From positions 496,001 to 560,000 of the forward strand of contig NZ_FNIQ01000001.1 of assembly GCF_900104025.1 (NCBI RefSeq): a DNA stretch of 64,000 bases, in the 5' to 3' direction. The DNA comes from Geodermatophilus sp. DSM 45219 (GTDB taxonomy: Bacteria > Actinomycetota > Actinomycetes > Mycobacteriales > Geodermatophilaceae). Positions 1 to 9,967 of the stretch are shown one piece after another. Positions within the stretch are counted from its first letter, which is position 1; every line of letters starts with the position of its first letter. The position numbers and the translations under genes were made by a program. The notes below the pieces were generated by a model. That model did not search any database. It was not told the DNA's origin and worked only from the letters and a program-made list of their open reading frames with translations.

Positions 1-145
1 AGTGGTCGCCCTGGAACGCCCGCCGCGGGATGCCCAGCTCCGCGCCGACGAAGGCGTGCAGCTCGTCGTAGGAGACGTCGCTGACCAGGTGCGACCAGCG
101 CCGCCCGCGCCACGGCCACACCGGGGGGTCGATCAGCACCGCCAC
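1..145 (-). CDS. DUF4031 domain protein (partial, 3' end off the window)
   Basis: Only the first 48 codons are inside the window. From the GTG at 145 the reverse strand reads MAVLIDPPVWPWRGRRWSHL, followed by VSDVSYDELHAF and GIPRRAF. This matches the short actinobacterial DUF4031 family, which starts with the same V-L-(I/V)-D-P-P and WSHLVSD pattern. The biochemical role of the family is unknown to me. The gene is divergent from the oxidoreductase gene, leaving about 35 bp between starts. The truncation is caused by the window edge and is not a biological break. Confidence 0.75.
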   Translation of the reverse strand, partial: MAVLIDPPVWPWRGRRWSHLVSDVSYDELHAFVGAELGIPRRAFQGDH

Positions 146-180
146 GGCGTCAGTCTGCCCGCCGCACTAGCGTCGTGCCG

Positions 181-1179
181 GTGAGCGACGAGATCCGCTG
201 GGGTGTGGTCGGACCGGGCCGCATCGCCGGGAACGTGATGGCCGACTTCGCACACGTGCCCGGCGCCCGGCCGGTGGCGGTCGCCTCCCGCTCGGCCGAC
301 CGCGCGGCGGCCTTCGCCCAGCGGCACGGCCTCGAGCGGGCCCACGGCTCCTACGCCGAGATCCTGGCCGACCCGGACGTCGACGTCCTGTACGTGGCGA
401 CCCCGCACCCGCAGCACTGCGCGGTCGCCCTCGCCGCCATCGACGCCGGGAAGGCACTGCTGGTGGAGAAGGCGTTCACCGCCACCACCGAGGGCGCGCG
501 GGAGGTCGTCGGGCGGGCCCGCGAGCGCGGCGTCTTCGTCATGGAGGCGATGTGGACCCGCTTCCAGCCGGCCGTCGTCCGGCTGCGGGAGCTGGTGGAC
601 GACGGCGCGATCGGCGAGGTCCGCTCGGTCCAGGCCGACCTGGGCGTGGCCCGCGAGTACGACCCGGCCGACCGGCTGTTCGCCCGGGAGCTCGGCGGCG
701 GCGCGCTGCTCGACCTGGGCGTCTACGTCGTCTCCTTCGCCCAGATGCTGCTCGGCGACCCCGACACGGTCACCGCGACCGGCTCGCTGTTCCCCACCGG
801 CGTCGACGCCGAGGCCGCCCTGCTGCTGGGCTACGCCGACGGCCGGTCGGCCACGCTGACCACCTCGCTGCGGTACCCGACGCCCGGCCAGGCCCGGGTC
901 TTCGGGACGGCGGGCTGGATCGACGTCCTGCCCCGGTTCCACCACCCGCGGACGATCGTGCTGCACCGCTCCGGCGCCGAGCCCGAGGAGGTCACGCTGC
1001 CGCCGTCGGGCACCGGCTACGCCCACGAGCTGGCCGAGGTGACCGGGTGCCTACGGGCGGGGCGGACGGAGAGCGCCGTCATGCCGCTGGCCGACACCCT
1101 CGCCGTGCAGACCGTCCTCGGGCAGGCGGCCGAGCAGCTGGGTGTGCGGCACGCGGAGGACCCGCACGCGCTGGGGTGA
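181..1179 (+). CDS. Gfo/Idh/MocA family oxidoreductase
   Basis: NAD(P)-dependent sugar or polyol dehydrogenase of the Gfo/Idh/MocA superfamily, about 332 aa and probably cytosolic. The N-terminal Rossmann fold shows GVVGPGRIAG. The EKP-type catalytic motif is present as EKAFT, so the usual proline is replaced by alanine. The C-terminal alpha/beta domain contains GGGALLDLGVY, the family's conserved D-x-G-x-Y region. The substrate cannot be told from sequence. Two in-frame GTG codons lie at 175 and 181. I chose 181 because TAGCGT at 168-173 looks like a -10 hexamer placed for a leaderless start at 181. No Shine-Dalgarno sequence is seen. Confidence 0.88.
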   Translation: MSDEIRWGVVGPGRIAGNVMADFAHVPGARPVAVASRSADRAAAFAQRHGLERAHGSYAEILADPDVDVLYVATPHPQHCAVALAAIDAGKALLVEKAFTATTEGAREVVGRARERGVFVMEAMWTRFQPAVVRLRELVDDGAIGEVRSVQADLGVAREYDPADRLFARELGGGALLDLGVYVVSFAQMLLGDPDTVTATGSLFPTGVDAEAALLLGYADGRSATLTTSLRYPTPGQARVFGTAGWIDVLPRFHHPRTIVLHRSGAEPEEVTLPPSGTGYAHELAEVTGCLRAGRTESAVMPLADTLAVQTVLGQAAEQLGVRHAEDPHALG

Positions 1180-1282
1180 CCCCACCCGGTCGGGTGGTCT
1201 GCCTCAAGTCGTCGCGGGCCGTGCCGATGGTCACAGCGACCGCCCGCCCGGCCGGTCGCCACCGACCCGACCGGAGCTCCGC

Positions 1283-1960
1283 GTGTTCCTGATCGAAGGC
1301 CTCGCCGCCCTCGCCGCCAAGGTGGCGGCCGCCTCCACCGTCAGCCAGGCCGTGGCCGGCCTCGGCATCGCCGTCGCCGGCGTGACGGGAGCCGGCGCCG
1401 CCGGGGTCCTCCCGGCGCCGGTGCAGGACACCGTCGCGAGCGCGGTCGAGGTGGTCTCCCCCTTCGACCTGCCGGACTCGGCCGACGACGACGGCACCCC
1501 CGACCAGGGTCCCGGCGACGCCCCGGGCACCGACGACTCGCCCGAGGACGGCCCGGACGACGACGGCACCCCCGACCAGGGCCCCGGCGACGCCCCCGGC
1601 ACCGACGACTCGCCCGAGGAGAGTTCCGCCCCCGGCCAGCAGCAGAACCAGCGCGGCCGCGAGGACGCGGCCGCGCGGGCGGCCGAGGAGGCGCGCGAGG
1701 CCGCCGAGGAGGCCCAGGAGGAGGCCCGCGAGGCCGCGCAGGAGGCTGCCGAGGCCCAGCGCGAGGCCGAGGAAGACGCCCGCGAGGCCGCCGAGGAGGC
1801 CGCCGAGGCCCAGCGCGAGGCCGAGGAAGAGGCCCGCGAGCAGGCGCAGCGCGCCGCCGAGGAGGCCGCCGAGGCCCAGCGCGAGGCCGAGGAGGAGGCA
1901 CGCGAGGCCGCCGAGCGCGAGGCCGAGCGCAGCGGCTCCGACGACTCCGACGACGACTGA
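1283..1960 (+). CDS. Hypothetical acidic repeat / Ala-Glu-Arg helical protein
   Basis: A 225-aa protein of unknown function. The GTG at 1283 is preceded by GGAG. An N-terminal hydrophobic helix (about residues 3-50, MFLIEGLAALAAKVAAAS onward) could insert in or export across the membrane. It is followed by two almost perfect 24-residue acidic repeats containing DDDGTPDQGPGDAPG; the DNA period is 72 bp starting at 1484 and 1556. The C-terminal half is a run of EEAAEAQREAEEEAREAA-type repeats, predicted to be a long charged helix or coiled coil. It ends in an acidic DDSDDD tail. The stop lies 4 bp from the convergent DUF72 stop. Low complexity makes homology assignment unsafe. Confidence 0.6.
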   Translation: MFLIEGLAALAAKVAAASTVSQAVAGLGIAVAGVTGAGAAGVLPAPVQDTVASAVEVVSPFDLPDSADDDGTPDQGPGDAPGTDDSPEDGPDDDGTPDQGPGDAPGTDDSPEESSAPGQQQNQRGREDAAARAAEEAREAAEEAQEEAREAAQEAAEAQREAEEDAREAAEEAAEAQREAEEEAREQAQRAAEEAAEAQREAEEEAREAAEREAERSGSDDSDDD

Positions 1961-1964
1961 CCCC

Positions 1965-2804
1965 TCACCCCTCCGGCAGGCCGGGGCCCGCTCCCGCGAG
2001 CGGCGTCCCGGCCTGCGGTGTCCCCGCGGGTGACCACGCCGCGCCCGAGGCCTGGTCGGGGGTCGGCACCCGCGTCGGCGTCCGGCCGGTGCGGCGCACC
2101 GCCTCGGCGAAGACGACCGCGTCGGTGACCGCCGCCCCACCCGGGTCGTTGTTGAAGTAGACGAGGACGTCGGAGTCCCCGTAGGACGCCGAGAGCCGGT
2201 CGGCCCACGCCTGCAGGGTCTCCGGGCGGTACGCCCAGCCCTCCGCACCGGTGTGCAGTCGCAGGTACCCCCAGTCGGTGGTGCGCCACAGCGGCGCGAC
2301 CGGCTGCTCGGCCCGGTCCGCCCAGCACAGCGCGGCGTCGAAGCGCTCCAGCAGCGCCCGGACCTCGTCGGTCCACCAGGAGTCGTGCCGCGGTTCGACC
2401 GCCACGCGGGTGCCCGGCGGGAACTGGGCGAGGCAGTCGCGCAGCAGGCCGGGGTCGGCCCTGAGCGTCGGCGGCAGCTGCAGCAGGACGGCGGCCAGCC
2501 GGTTCCCGAGGCCGGCGACGCGCTCCACCAGCCGCGCGACCGGCTCCTCGGGGTCCCGCAGCCGCTTGACGTGGGTGAGGAAGCGGCTGGCCTTCACCGC
2601 CCAGCGGACGTCGGGCGGGGTGCGCGCCCGCCACGCCTCGAACGTCGCCCGCTCCGGCAAGCGGTAGAAGGCGTTGTTGCTCTCGACCGTCGCGAAGTGG
2701 GCCGCGTGGTGCTCCAGCCACAGCCGCTGGGGCAGACGCTGCGGGTAGAAGCGGCCCCGCCAGTCGCGGTACTGCCAGCCCGACGTCCCGATCACCACCG
2801 CCAC
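1965..2804 (-). CDS. DUF72 domain-containing protein
   Basis: A 279-aa TIM-barrel-like protein of the DUF72 family (E. coli YecE group), whose activity is not established. Family hallmarks seen: N-terminal IGTSGWQYRDWRGRFYP, then FATVESNNAFYRLP, VEPRHDSWW, and the C-terminal YFNNDPGGAAVTDA, which matches the usual YFNND-x-x-G-x-A block. The start is the GTG at 2804. There is no Shine-Dalgarno sequence, but TAGGCG at 2812-2817 lies 7 nt upstream, a -10 placement that implies a leaderless mRNA. The open frame extends further upstream but that stretch does not resemble the family. Confidence 0.88.
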   Translation of the reverse strand: MAVVIGTSGWQYRDWRGRFYPQRLPQRLWLEHHAAHFATVESNNAFYRLPERATFEAWRARTPPDVRWAVKASRFLTHVKRLRDPEEPVARLVERVAGLGNRLAAVLLQLPPTLRADPGLLRDCLAQFPPGTRVAVEPRHDSWWTDEVRALLERFDAALCWADRAEQPVAPLWRTTDWGYLRLHTGAEGWAYRPETLQAWADRLSASYGDSDVLVYFNNDPGGAAVTDAVVFAEAVRRTGRTPTRVPTPDQASGAAWSPAGTPQAGTPLAGAGPGLPEG

Positions 2805-2985
2805 GGGGAGCCGCCTACCCGTCCCGGCGGTCGCCGACGCGGAAGGGCGGCCGCGTGCTGCCCCCGGATTGGGGGGATCCGGTCCCCCTCCCCACGGCTG
2901 CCTGGGGTGCCGATGCGCGACGACTGTGACCCCCACGAGACCGGCCCACGGTGGGTGTGGGCGCGGCGCGACTGCGGAGTAGGCG

Positions 2986-5175
2986 ATGACCAGGACACGA
3001 CCGACCCAGCACGGCGGTCGCGGGGGTGGGCACGGAGCTGTGGGTGCCCCCGCGTCGCGAACGTCCCGATCCACCGGCAAGCGGAACTCCCGCCTGATCG
3101 CCGGGGGCCTCGCGGCCGCCATGGCGACGGGGGGCCTCGTGACGCTCGCCAGCGGTGCCCAGGCAGGCACCCCTCCGGCCGGCCCCGGCAACATCGAGAT
3201 CTTCAACAAGCGCAGCATGGTCGCCCTGGAGGGCTACGCCGAGCAGGCCGGCCAGGAGGCCACGGTCGAGGTGCTCCGGGGTGGCCAGGTGATCGGCATC
3301 GGCGTGGGGACCGTGGACGCGACCGGCTTCCTGGAGTTCAACCACCCGGGCGGCGAGTGCTGGATCGGGGTCACGCCCACCATCAAGCCCGGCGACGAGG
3401 TCAGGGTCTCCTTCAGCGGAGCGGCGTTCACCGACTCCGCGATCACCGCCTCCCCCACGGTCACCTCGGTCACCGGCAGCGGGTTCGTCGCCGGCCAGAA
3501 CCTCCCGACCGATCCGGAGAACCGGGTCCGGGGAGTCGGGACGGTCACGATCGAGGGCACCTACGACCCCGAGGACCCGTGGTTCGACCCGGCCCGGTTC
3601 AACATCGAGACGGTCAACCCGGACAACGACGACGACAAGACCCCGCCCGGGGAGGACCCGGGCCTGTCCGACAACCGGGCGATGGGGATCAGCCTGGTCC
3701 CGGACGCGGAGCACCCCAACGGCGAGCCCGGTCTGTGGGACGCCACGGCGACGGCCGACCCCGCGACCGGCGAGATCGTGGGCACCTACACGCTCTACAC
3801 CGAGGCCGACTACGACCGCGTGCTCGCGGGCGACCACGTCTTCGCGGCGTGGATGGCCGGCGAGGAGCCGGCGCTCGGCCTGACCCAGAACGAGTTCGAG
3901 GAGATCCCCGGCCCCGGGATGGGCGGCTGCCCGCCGAGCCCGGACGGCCAGGTGCCCACCGCGCCGACGACCGCTCAGCTGTCCTCGGCCGCGGGCTCCA
4001 CCTCGGTGGACGTCACGTGGCAGACGCCGGCCCAGCCCGCCGACGGCTCGGAGGTCACCGGCTACCGGGTGGCCGCGATCGGTGGCACGCACGCCGAGCA
4101 GGAGGTCGCGGAGCGGACCGGCGGGACCACCGTCTCCCTCGACGGCCTGGAGGCCGGGGCCAGCTACGAGATCATGATCGAGGCCTACAACGGCCGGTGG
4201 TCGTCGGCGCAGTCGCTCGGCACGATCACGGTCGGGTCGGGCACCTCGACCGGCGGCGGCACGGGTGGCGGCACCGGTGGCGGCGGTGGGCCCGTCGGCG
4301 AGACCCCGACGGCGGCCCCGGCGGCCCCGGCGGGCGTGACCGCCACGGCGGCGGACAGTGGTGCCGTGGACGTGAGCTGGACGGCGTCGACCGGCGCGAC
4401 CGCCTACGCGGTCAGCGTGACCTCGGACGCGACCGGTGCAGCGATCCCCGCTGCGGTGACCGTGCAGGCCCCGGCCACCACGGCCTCCCTGACCGGGCTG
4501 ACCGCAGGCACGGCCTACACCGTGTCGGTGACCGCCAGCAACGCGGTGGGCACCAGCGCCGAGGCCGGGACCGCGACGGTGACGACGGCCGCGGCCGTGG
4601 CACCGGGCGCGGCGACGGTGACACGCGTCGCCTCGGCCCACGAGGGGGCCTCGCTCGAGTGGACGGCGGCGCAGGCGGGCAACGCGGCCAGCCCGGTGAC
4701 CGGCTACGACATCGTGGCCACCCCGGCTGCCGGCACCACGAACGCCGCGGCGAGGCAGGTGACGAACCCGGTGGGCACGGTCACCACCGGCGCGGTCACC
4801 GGCCTGGTGAACGGGGTCACCTACGACCTCGCGGTGTTCGCCAGGACCGGCGACCTGCGGGGCCCGGCCGGCACCTTCGGCCTCAACGTCCCGACGACGG
4901 TGGTCCCGAACGACGTGGTGACCGTCGGCCGGGCCCAGTACCGCGCCGACCGGCGGGAGTACAAGGTCAACGGCACGGCGCAGGACACCACGGCGAACCG
5001 GGTGCACGTCCGGACCACCACCGGGCTGACCATCCAGCTCAACGTCCCGGTCGCGGCCGACGGGAGCTGGACGGTGGACCTGCGCAACGGTCCGGTGCTG
5101 CCGACGAACAACCGCATCGTCGTCACCTCGGACTCCGGCGCCAGGGTGGAGACGACGATCACCCGGTCCCGCTGA
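2986..5175 (+). CDS. Exported multi-domain fibronectin type III protein
   Basis: A 729-aa secreted or surface protein without a recognisable enzyme domain. A long n-region ends in KRNSR, followed by a hydrophobic stretch and an SGAQA cleavage site near residue 60. Residues 65-320 form an unassigned extracellular region. Three FN3-like domains follow at about 322-415, 443-535 and 538-630, each with a V-x-W-(T/Q) strand and a GL(E/T/V)xGxxYxxxVxA strand. The first two are separated by a GGGTGGGTGGGGG linker. The last 90 residues form another beta-rich domain. The ATG start has GGAG 7 nt upstream. A strong hairpin at 5229-5264 follows the stop. Likely an adhesive or structural wall protein (inference). 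Confidence 0.8.
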   Translation: MTRTRPTQHGGRGGGHGAVGAPASRTSRSTGKRNSRLIAGGLAAAMATGGLVTLASGAQAGTPPAGPGNIEIFNKRSMVALEGYAEQAGQEATVEVLRGGQVIGIGVGTVDATGFLEFNHPGGECWIGVTPTIKPGDEVRVSFSGAAFTDSAITASPTVTSVTGSGFVAGQNLPTDPENRVRGVGTVTIEGTYDPEDPWFDPARFNIETVNPDNDDDKTPPGEDPGLSDNRAMGISLVPDAEHPNGEPGLWDATATADPATGEIVGTYTLYTEADYDRVLAGDHVFAAWMAGEEPALGLTQNEFEEIPGPGMGGCPPSPDGQVPTAPTTAQLSSAAGSTSVDVTWQTPAQPADGSEVTGYRVAAIGGTHAEQEVAERTGGTTVSLDGLEAGASYEIMIEAYNGRWSSAQSLGTITVGSGTSTGGGTGGGTGGGGGPVGETPTAAPAAPAGVTATAADSGAVDVSWTASTGATAYAVSVTSDATGAAIPAAVTVQAPATTASLTGLTAGTAYTVSVTASNAVGTSAEAGTATVTTAAAVAPGAATVTRVASAHEGASLEWTAAQAGNAASPVTGYDIVATPAAGTTNAAARQVTNPVGTVTTGAVTGLVNGVTYDLAVFARTGDLRGPAGTFGLNVPTTVVPNDVVTVGRAQYRADRREYKVNGTAQDTTANRVHVRTTTGLTIQLNVPVAADGSWTVDLRNGPVLPTNNRIVVTSDSGARVETTITRSR

Positions 5176-5228
5176 TCCGGCGGCACCCGACAGGGCGGCA
5201 CTGGAGGCCCTGAGCACGACCGAACACC

Positions 5229-5264
5229 CCGAGGGCCCGTCACCATCCGGTGGCGGGCCCTCGG
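5229..5264 (+). terminator. Rho-independent-like stem-loop after the FN3 gene
   Basis: A 16-bp stem with a 4-nt ATCC loop. The left arm CCGAGGGCCCGTCACC pairs with GGTGGCGGGCCCTCGG, with one T-G wobble. It sits 54 nt after the FN3 protein stop and before the G6PD start. There is no U-tract, as is usual in GC-rich actinobacteria. Confidence 0.7.
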
Positions 5265-5306
5265 CCTGCACGCGTGACCCCACCGCCACCCGGGCACAGG
5301 ACGCGC

Positions 5307-6725
5307 GTGACCGACCTGCCCCCGACCGTGTTCGTGCTCTACGGCGCCACCGGCGACCTGGCCCACCGGATGGTGCTACCGGCCTTCTACGAGCTCGCCC
5401 AGCGGGGCCTGCTGCCGGCGGACTGGCGGCTGGTCGGCAACGGGCGCGGCGACGTCTCGCACGGCGGGTTCGCCGACCGGGCGCGCGACGCGCTCACCGA
5501 GTTCGGCCCGCTGGACGAAGGCGGCACCGACGGGCCGTGGGCGGAGTTCGCCGCCCGGCTGCGCTTCGCCGGGGGCGGGTTCGCCGAGGACGACCCGGGC
5601 AGCCTGCTCGACGTCCTCGCCGAGGCGCGCGACGAGCTGGGCGGGCAGCCACAGCTCGTCCACTACCTCGCCGTCCCGCCGTCGGCGTTCGAGCCGATGA
5701 CCCGGGCGCTGCGGCAGCACGGGCTGACCGAGGGCGCGCGGGTGGTCTACGAGAAGCCCTACGGCACGACGCCGGAGACCTTCCGCGGGCTCGACGACCT
5801 GGTGCTGTCGGTGTTCGCCGAGGAGCAGGTCTTCCGCATCGACCACTTCCTGGGCAAGGAGGGCACCCAGGACCTGCACGTGCTCCGGTTCGCCAACGGG
5901 CTGTTCGAGCACGTGTGGCACCGCGACCACGTGGCCCAGGTGCAGATCGACGTCCCCGAGGACCTCGACGTGGCGGGGCGCGCGGAGTTCTACGACGCCA
6001 CCGGCGCGGCCCTCGACATGCTGGTCACCCACCTGTTCCAGGTCGCCGCCGAGGTGGCCATGGAGCCGCCGGTGAGCTTCTCCCCCGCCGACCTGCAGGC
6101 CGCCCGCGAGGGGGTGCTCGCCGCCTTCCGGCCGCTGGACCCCGACGAGGTGGTGCTCGGCCAGTTCGACGGCTACACCGACATCGAGGGCGTGGCCGAC
6201 GACTCGACGACCGACACCTACGTCGCCGCCCGGCTGTGGGTCGACACCGACCGCTGGCACGGTGTCCCCTTCGTGCTGCGCACCGGCAAGCGGATGGCGG
6301 CGAGCGAGGAACGGGTCAGCCTGCTGCTGCGCCGTCCCGAGGGCCCGGTGACCGACACCCCCGGCCACGGCAACGTCGTCTCCCTGTCGCTGTCCGGGTC
6401 CGGCGCGGTGGACCTGCAGGTGGTGGCCAAGGAGCCCGGCCCCGACCTGGCCCTGGCCACGGCGACCGCGACGCTGCAGCTGGCCGACGTCCCCGGCGGG
6501 ACGCCGCTGCCGCCCTACGTCTCGCTGCTGCACGACGTGCTGGTCGGCGACCGGTCGCTGTTCACCAGCAGCGAGGGCCTGGCGCACGCCTGGCGGGCGT
6601 TCGCCCCGCTGCAGCAGCGGCCTCCGCAGGTGCACCGCTACGAGCCGGGCTCGTGGGGCCCCGTCGAGGCCGAGGCGCTGGCCGAGCCGTGCGGCTGGCT
6701 GCTCGGCGACGGACGCCGGTCGTGA
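5307..6725 (+). CDS. zwf: Glucose-6-phosphate 1-dehydrogenase
   Basis: First enzyme of the oxidative pentose phosphate pathway: it oxidises glucose-6-phosphate to 6-phosphogluconolactone and makes NADPH in the cytosol. The 472-aa protein has the dinucleotide fingerprint YGATGDLAHR (residues 12-21) and the substrate-binding active-site motif RIDHFLGKE (177-185) with its catalytic histidine. Further conserved blocks are YEKPYGT and FANGLFEHVW. I start at the GTG at 5307, where VTDLPPTVFVLYG aligns with family N-termini; upstream codons are Pro-rich. No transaldolase, opcA or gnd lies beside it, so this copy is outside the usual actinobacterial tkt-tal-zwf-opcA cluster and may be a second isozyme. 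Confidence 0.9.
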   Translation: MTDLPPTVFVLYGATGDLAHRMVLPAFYELAQRGLLPADWRLVGNGRGDVSHGGFADRARDALTEFGPLDEGGTDGPWAEFAARLRFAGGGFAEDDPGSLLDVLAEARDELGGQPQLVHYLAVPPSAFEPMTRALRQHGLTEGARVVYEKPYGTTPETFRGLDDLVLSVFAEEQVFRIDHFLGKEGTQDLHVLRFANGLFEHVWHRDHVAQVQIDVPEDLDVAGRAEFYDATGAALDMLVTHLFQVAAEVAMEPPVSFSPADLQAAREGVLAAFRPLDPDEVVLGQFDGYTDIEGVADDSTTDTYVAARLWVDTDRWHGVPFVLRTGKRMAASEERVSLLLRRPEGPVTDTPGHGNVVSLSLSGSGAVDLQVVAKEPGPDLALATATATLQLADVPGGTPLPPYVSLLHDVLVGDRSLFTSSEGLAHAWRAFAPLQQRPPQVHRYEPGSWGPVEAEALAEPCGWLLGDGRRS

Positions 6726-6875
6726 TCACCTCGGCCGCAGCGGGCCCTCCGCCGCCCGGAGACCCCGCTGGGCCGGTGCCGATCCCGGGAGGTGGCGGGT
6801 GGACGACGTCTCCGCGCTGGTGACCACGCGGCTGGCCTCGCTGTGTCTGCAGCGGAGGCGCCCCCGCCGGCTGAC

Positions 6876-7175
6876 CTACGACCACAAGGGCACCCAGCCC
6901 GCCTCCCCCCGCGCGGACCTGTCGACCGCTTCGGCGTCGTCGGCCGCAAGGTTCCCGGCGAGGTGGGCCACCGCGGCCGCCCACCCACCGCGCTCGACCG
7001 GCACCTCGACGCCGAACCCGTGGCCCACCAGCAGGGCCAGCCACTCGCCGTGTCGACGCTCGACCCTCAGCTCGAAGGCGATCTCGCGCGCACGGGGCTC
7101 CGGACACCCCACGTCCACGAGTGCCGCGACGAGCACCCGGCTCATCCAGGGTTCGACGACAGGGACCTCCGCCAC
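6876..7175 (-). CDS. Hypothetical protein, about 99 aa
   Basis: A small protein I do not recognise. From the GTG at 7175 it reads MAEVPVVEPWMSRVLVAALV, then a region rich in Arg, Glu and hydrophobic residues including RAREIAFELRVERRHGEWLA and HLAGNLAADDAEAVD. An internal ATG at 7145 is an alternative start. Normal amino-acid composition and the lack of a better frame support coding. No TM segment or known motif is seen. Its upstream region carries the paired palindrome at 7220-7277. It is flanked by G6PD (convergent) and groL (same strand, 240 bp away). Confidence 0.5.
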   Translation of the reverse strand: MAEVPVVEPWMSRVLVAALVDVGCPEPRAREIAFELRVERRHGEWLALLVGHGFGVEVPVERGGWAAAVAHLAGNLAADDAEAVDRSARGEAGWVPLWS

Positions 7176-7219
7176 GGCGGCACGGTACGGCCGAGCCGGA
7201 CCTCGACCGACGGACCCGA

Positions 7220-7277
7220 CGAGATCGGCGTTCTCGCTCGCCCCCGGTGGTCCATCCGGGCGAGATCGGCGATCCCG
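7220..7277. repeat. Paired 17-bp palindrome element, copy 1
   Basis: Two imperfect palindromes, CGAGATCGGCGTTCTCG at 7220-7236 and CGAGATCGGCGATCCCG at 7261-7277, lie with centres exactly 41 bp apart (7228 and 7269). The same arrangement with near-perfect arms recurs at 37601-37658. It is in the intergenic region upstream of the small gene at 7175. Function unknown; possibly a dimeric regulator site pair or a mobile repeat. Confidence 0.55.
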
Positions 7278-7304
7278 CCCGGACGTGGAGCCGGCAACGC
7301 CGAC

Positions 7305-7336
7305 AGGGGCGGCCCCGCGCGTGCGGGACCGCCCCT
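7305..7336 (-). terminator. Stem-loop downstream of groL
   Basis: AGGGGCGGCCCCGC and GCGGGACCGCCCCT form a 14-bp stem with a single mismatch around a GCGT loop. It lies about 80 nt beyond the groL stop in the groL direction, after the repeat element at 7351-7413, so transcription of groL has two successive hairpins. Confidence 0.6.
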
Positions 7337-7350
7337 GCAGGTGACGGACT

Positions 7351-7413
7351 GGAACGGCCCCGTCCCGGGCCCCGCCCCGAGCTAGCGAGGGGCGGGGAGG
7401 ACGGGGTCCTTCA
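7351..7413 (-). repeat. GGACCCCGTCC-type intergenic hairpin element, copy A
   Basis: Read on the minus strand it starts GAAGGACCCCGTCCTCCCC directly after the groL stop codon and ends in GGACGGGGCCGTTCC. The outer arms GGACCCCGTCC/GGACGGGGCC and the inner arms CCCGCCCCTCGCTAGC/GCTCGGGGCGGGG can fold into one long hairpin. The same consensus recurs at about nine positions in the window. It may act as the primary groL terminator. Confidence 0.7.
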
Positions 7414-9558
<2,145 letters not shown>

Positions 9559-9759
9559 TCAGGCGGAACGCACGGCGTCGGCCTGCGGACCCTTCTCGCC
9601 CTGGACGACCTCGAAGGTGACCCGCTGGCCCTCGTCGAGGCTCTTGTACCCGTCCATCTGGATGGCCGAGTAGTGGACGAAGACGTCCTGACCGCCGTCG
9701 ACGGCGATGAAGCCGAAGCCCTTCTCGGCGTTGAACCACTTCACGGTGCCCTGTGCCAC
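9559..9759 (-). CDS. cspA: Cold-shock domain protein (CspA family)
   Basis: 66-aa single-domain OB-fold nucleic-acid-binding protein that acts as an RNA chaperone. RNP1 is seen as KGFGFI and RNP2 as VFVHYSAI, with the typical opening [18 protein letters not shown] chose the GTG at 9759 because GGGAG lies 5 nt upstream; the in-frame codon at 9771 would place the ribosome site inside the gene. A possible -10 (TACGTT, minus strand, at 9864-9869) would give a 5' leader of about 100 nt, as is common for cold-shock mRNAs. A perfect hairpin follows the stop. Confidence 0.95.
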   Translation of the reverse strand: MAQGTVKWFNAEKGFGFIAVDGGQDVFVHYSAIQMDGYKSLDEGQRVTFEVVQGEKGPQADAVRSA

Positions 9760-9916
9760 GTGTGCTCCCACGTTCGTGCGTGCGGACGGCCCCCCACCGA
9801 CCAGGGAGGCCGGGTCGAGCTCTTCCGCCCGCCGAACACGAACGTGGAACCGAACCGCCGGAGAACGTACAGGACGAAACGCGTGGTGAGAGAAGACTCA
9901 CGCCCGCGACGCACCG

Positions 9917-9941
9917 GTTCGGGGGACCTCGTCCCCGGAAC
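9917..9941 (-). terminator. Stem-loop after threonine synthase
   Basis: GTTC-g-GGGGAC / GTCCCC-g-GAAC with a CTC loop and one internal G-G mismatch, 27 nt beyond the thrC stop. It could separate thrC from cspA. Confidence 0.55.
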
Positions 9942-9967
9942 GCGGGATCGCCCGTGACCCTACCGCG

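Noticed and set aside
2253..5213. 986-codon plus-strand and 824-codon minus-strand frames across the FN3 gene
   Set aside because: Compositionally biased shadows; the FN3 frame has a signal peptide, domains, ribosome site and terminator.
5250..5306. Upstream start for the G6PD gene at 5250
   Set aside because: It would add a Pro/Arg-rich 19-residue extension overlapping the terminator hairpin; the family N-terminus begins at the GTG at 5307.
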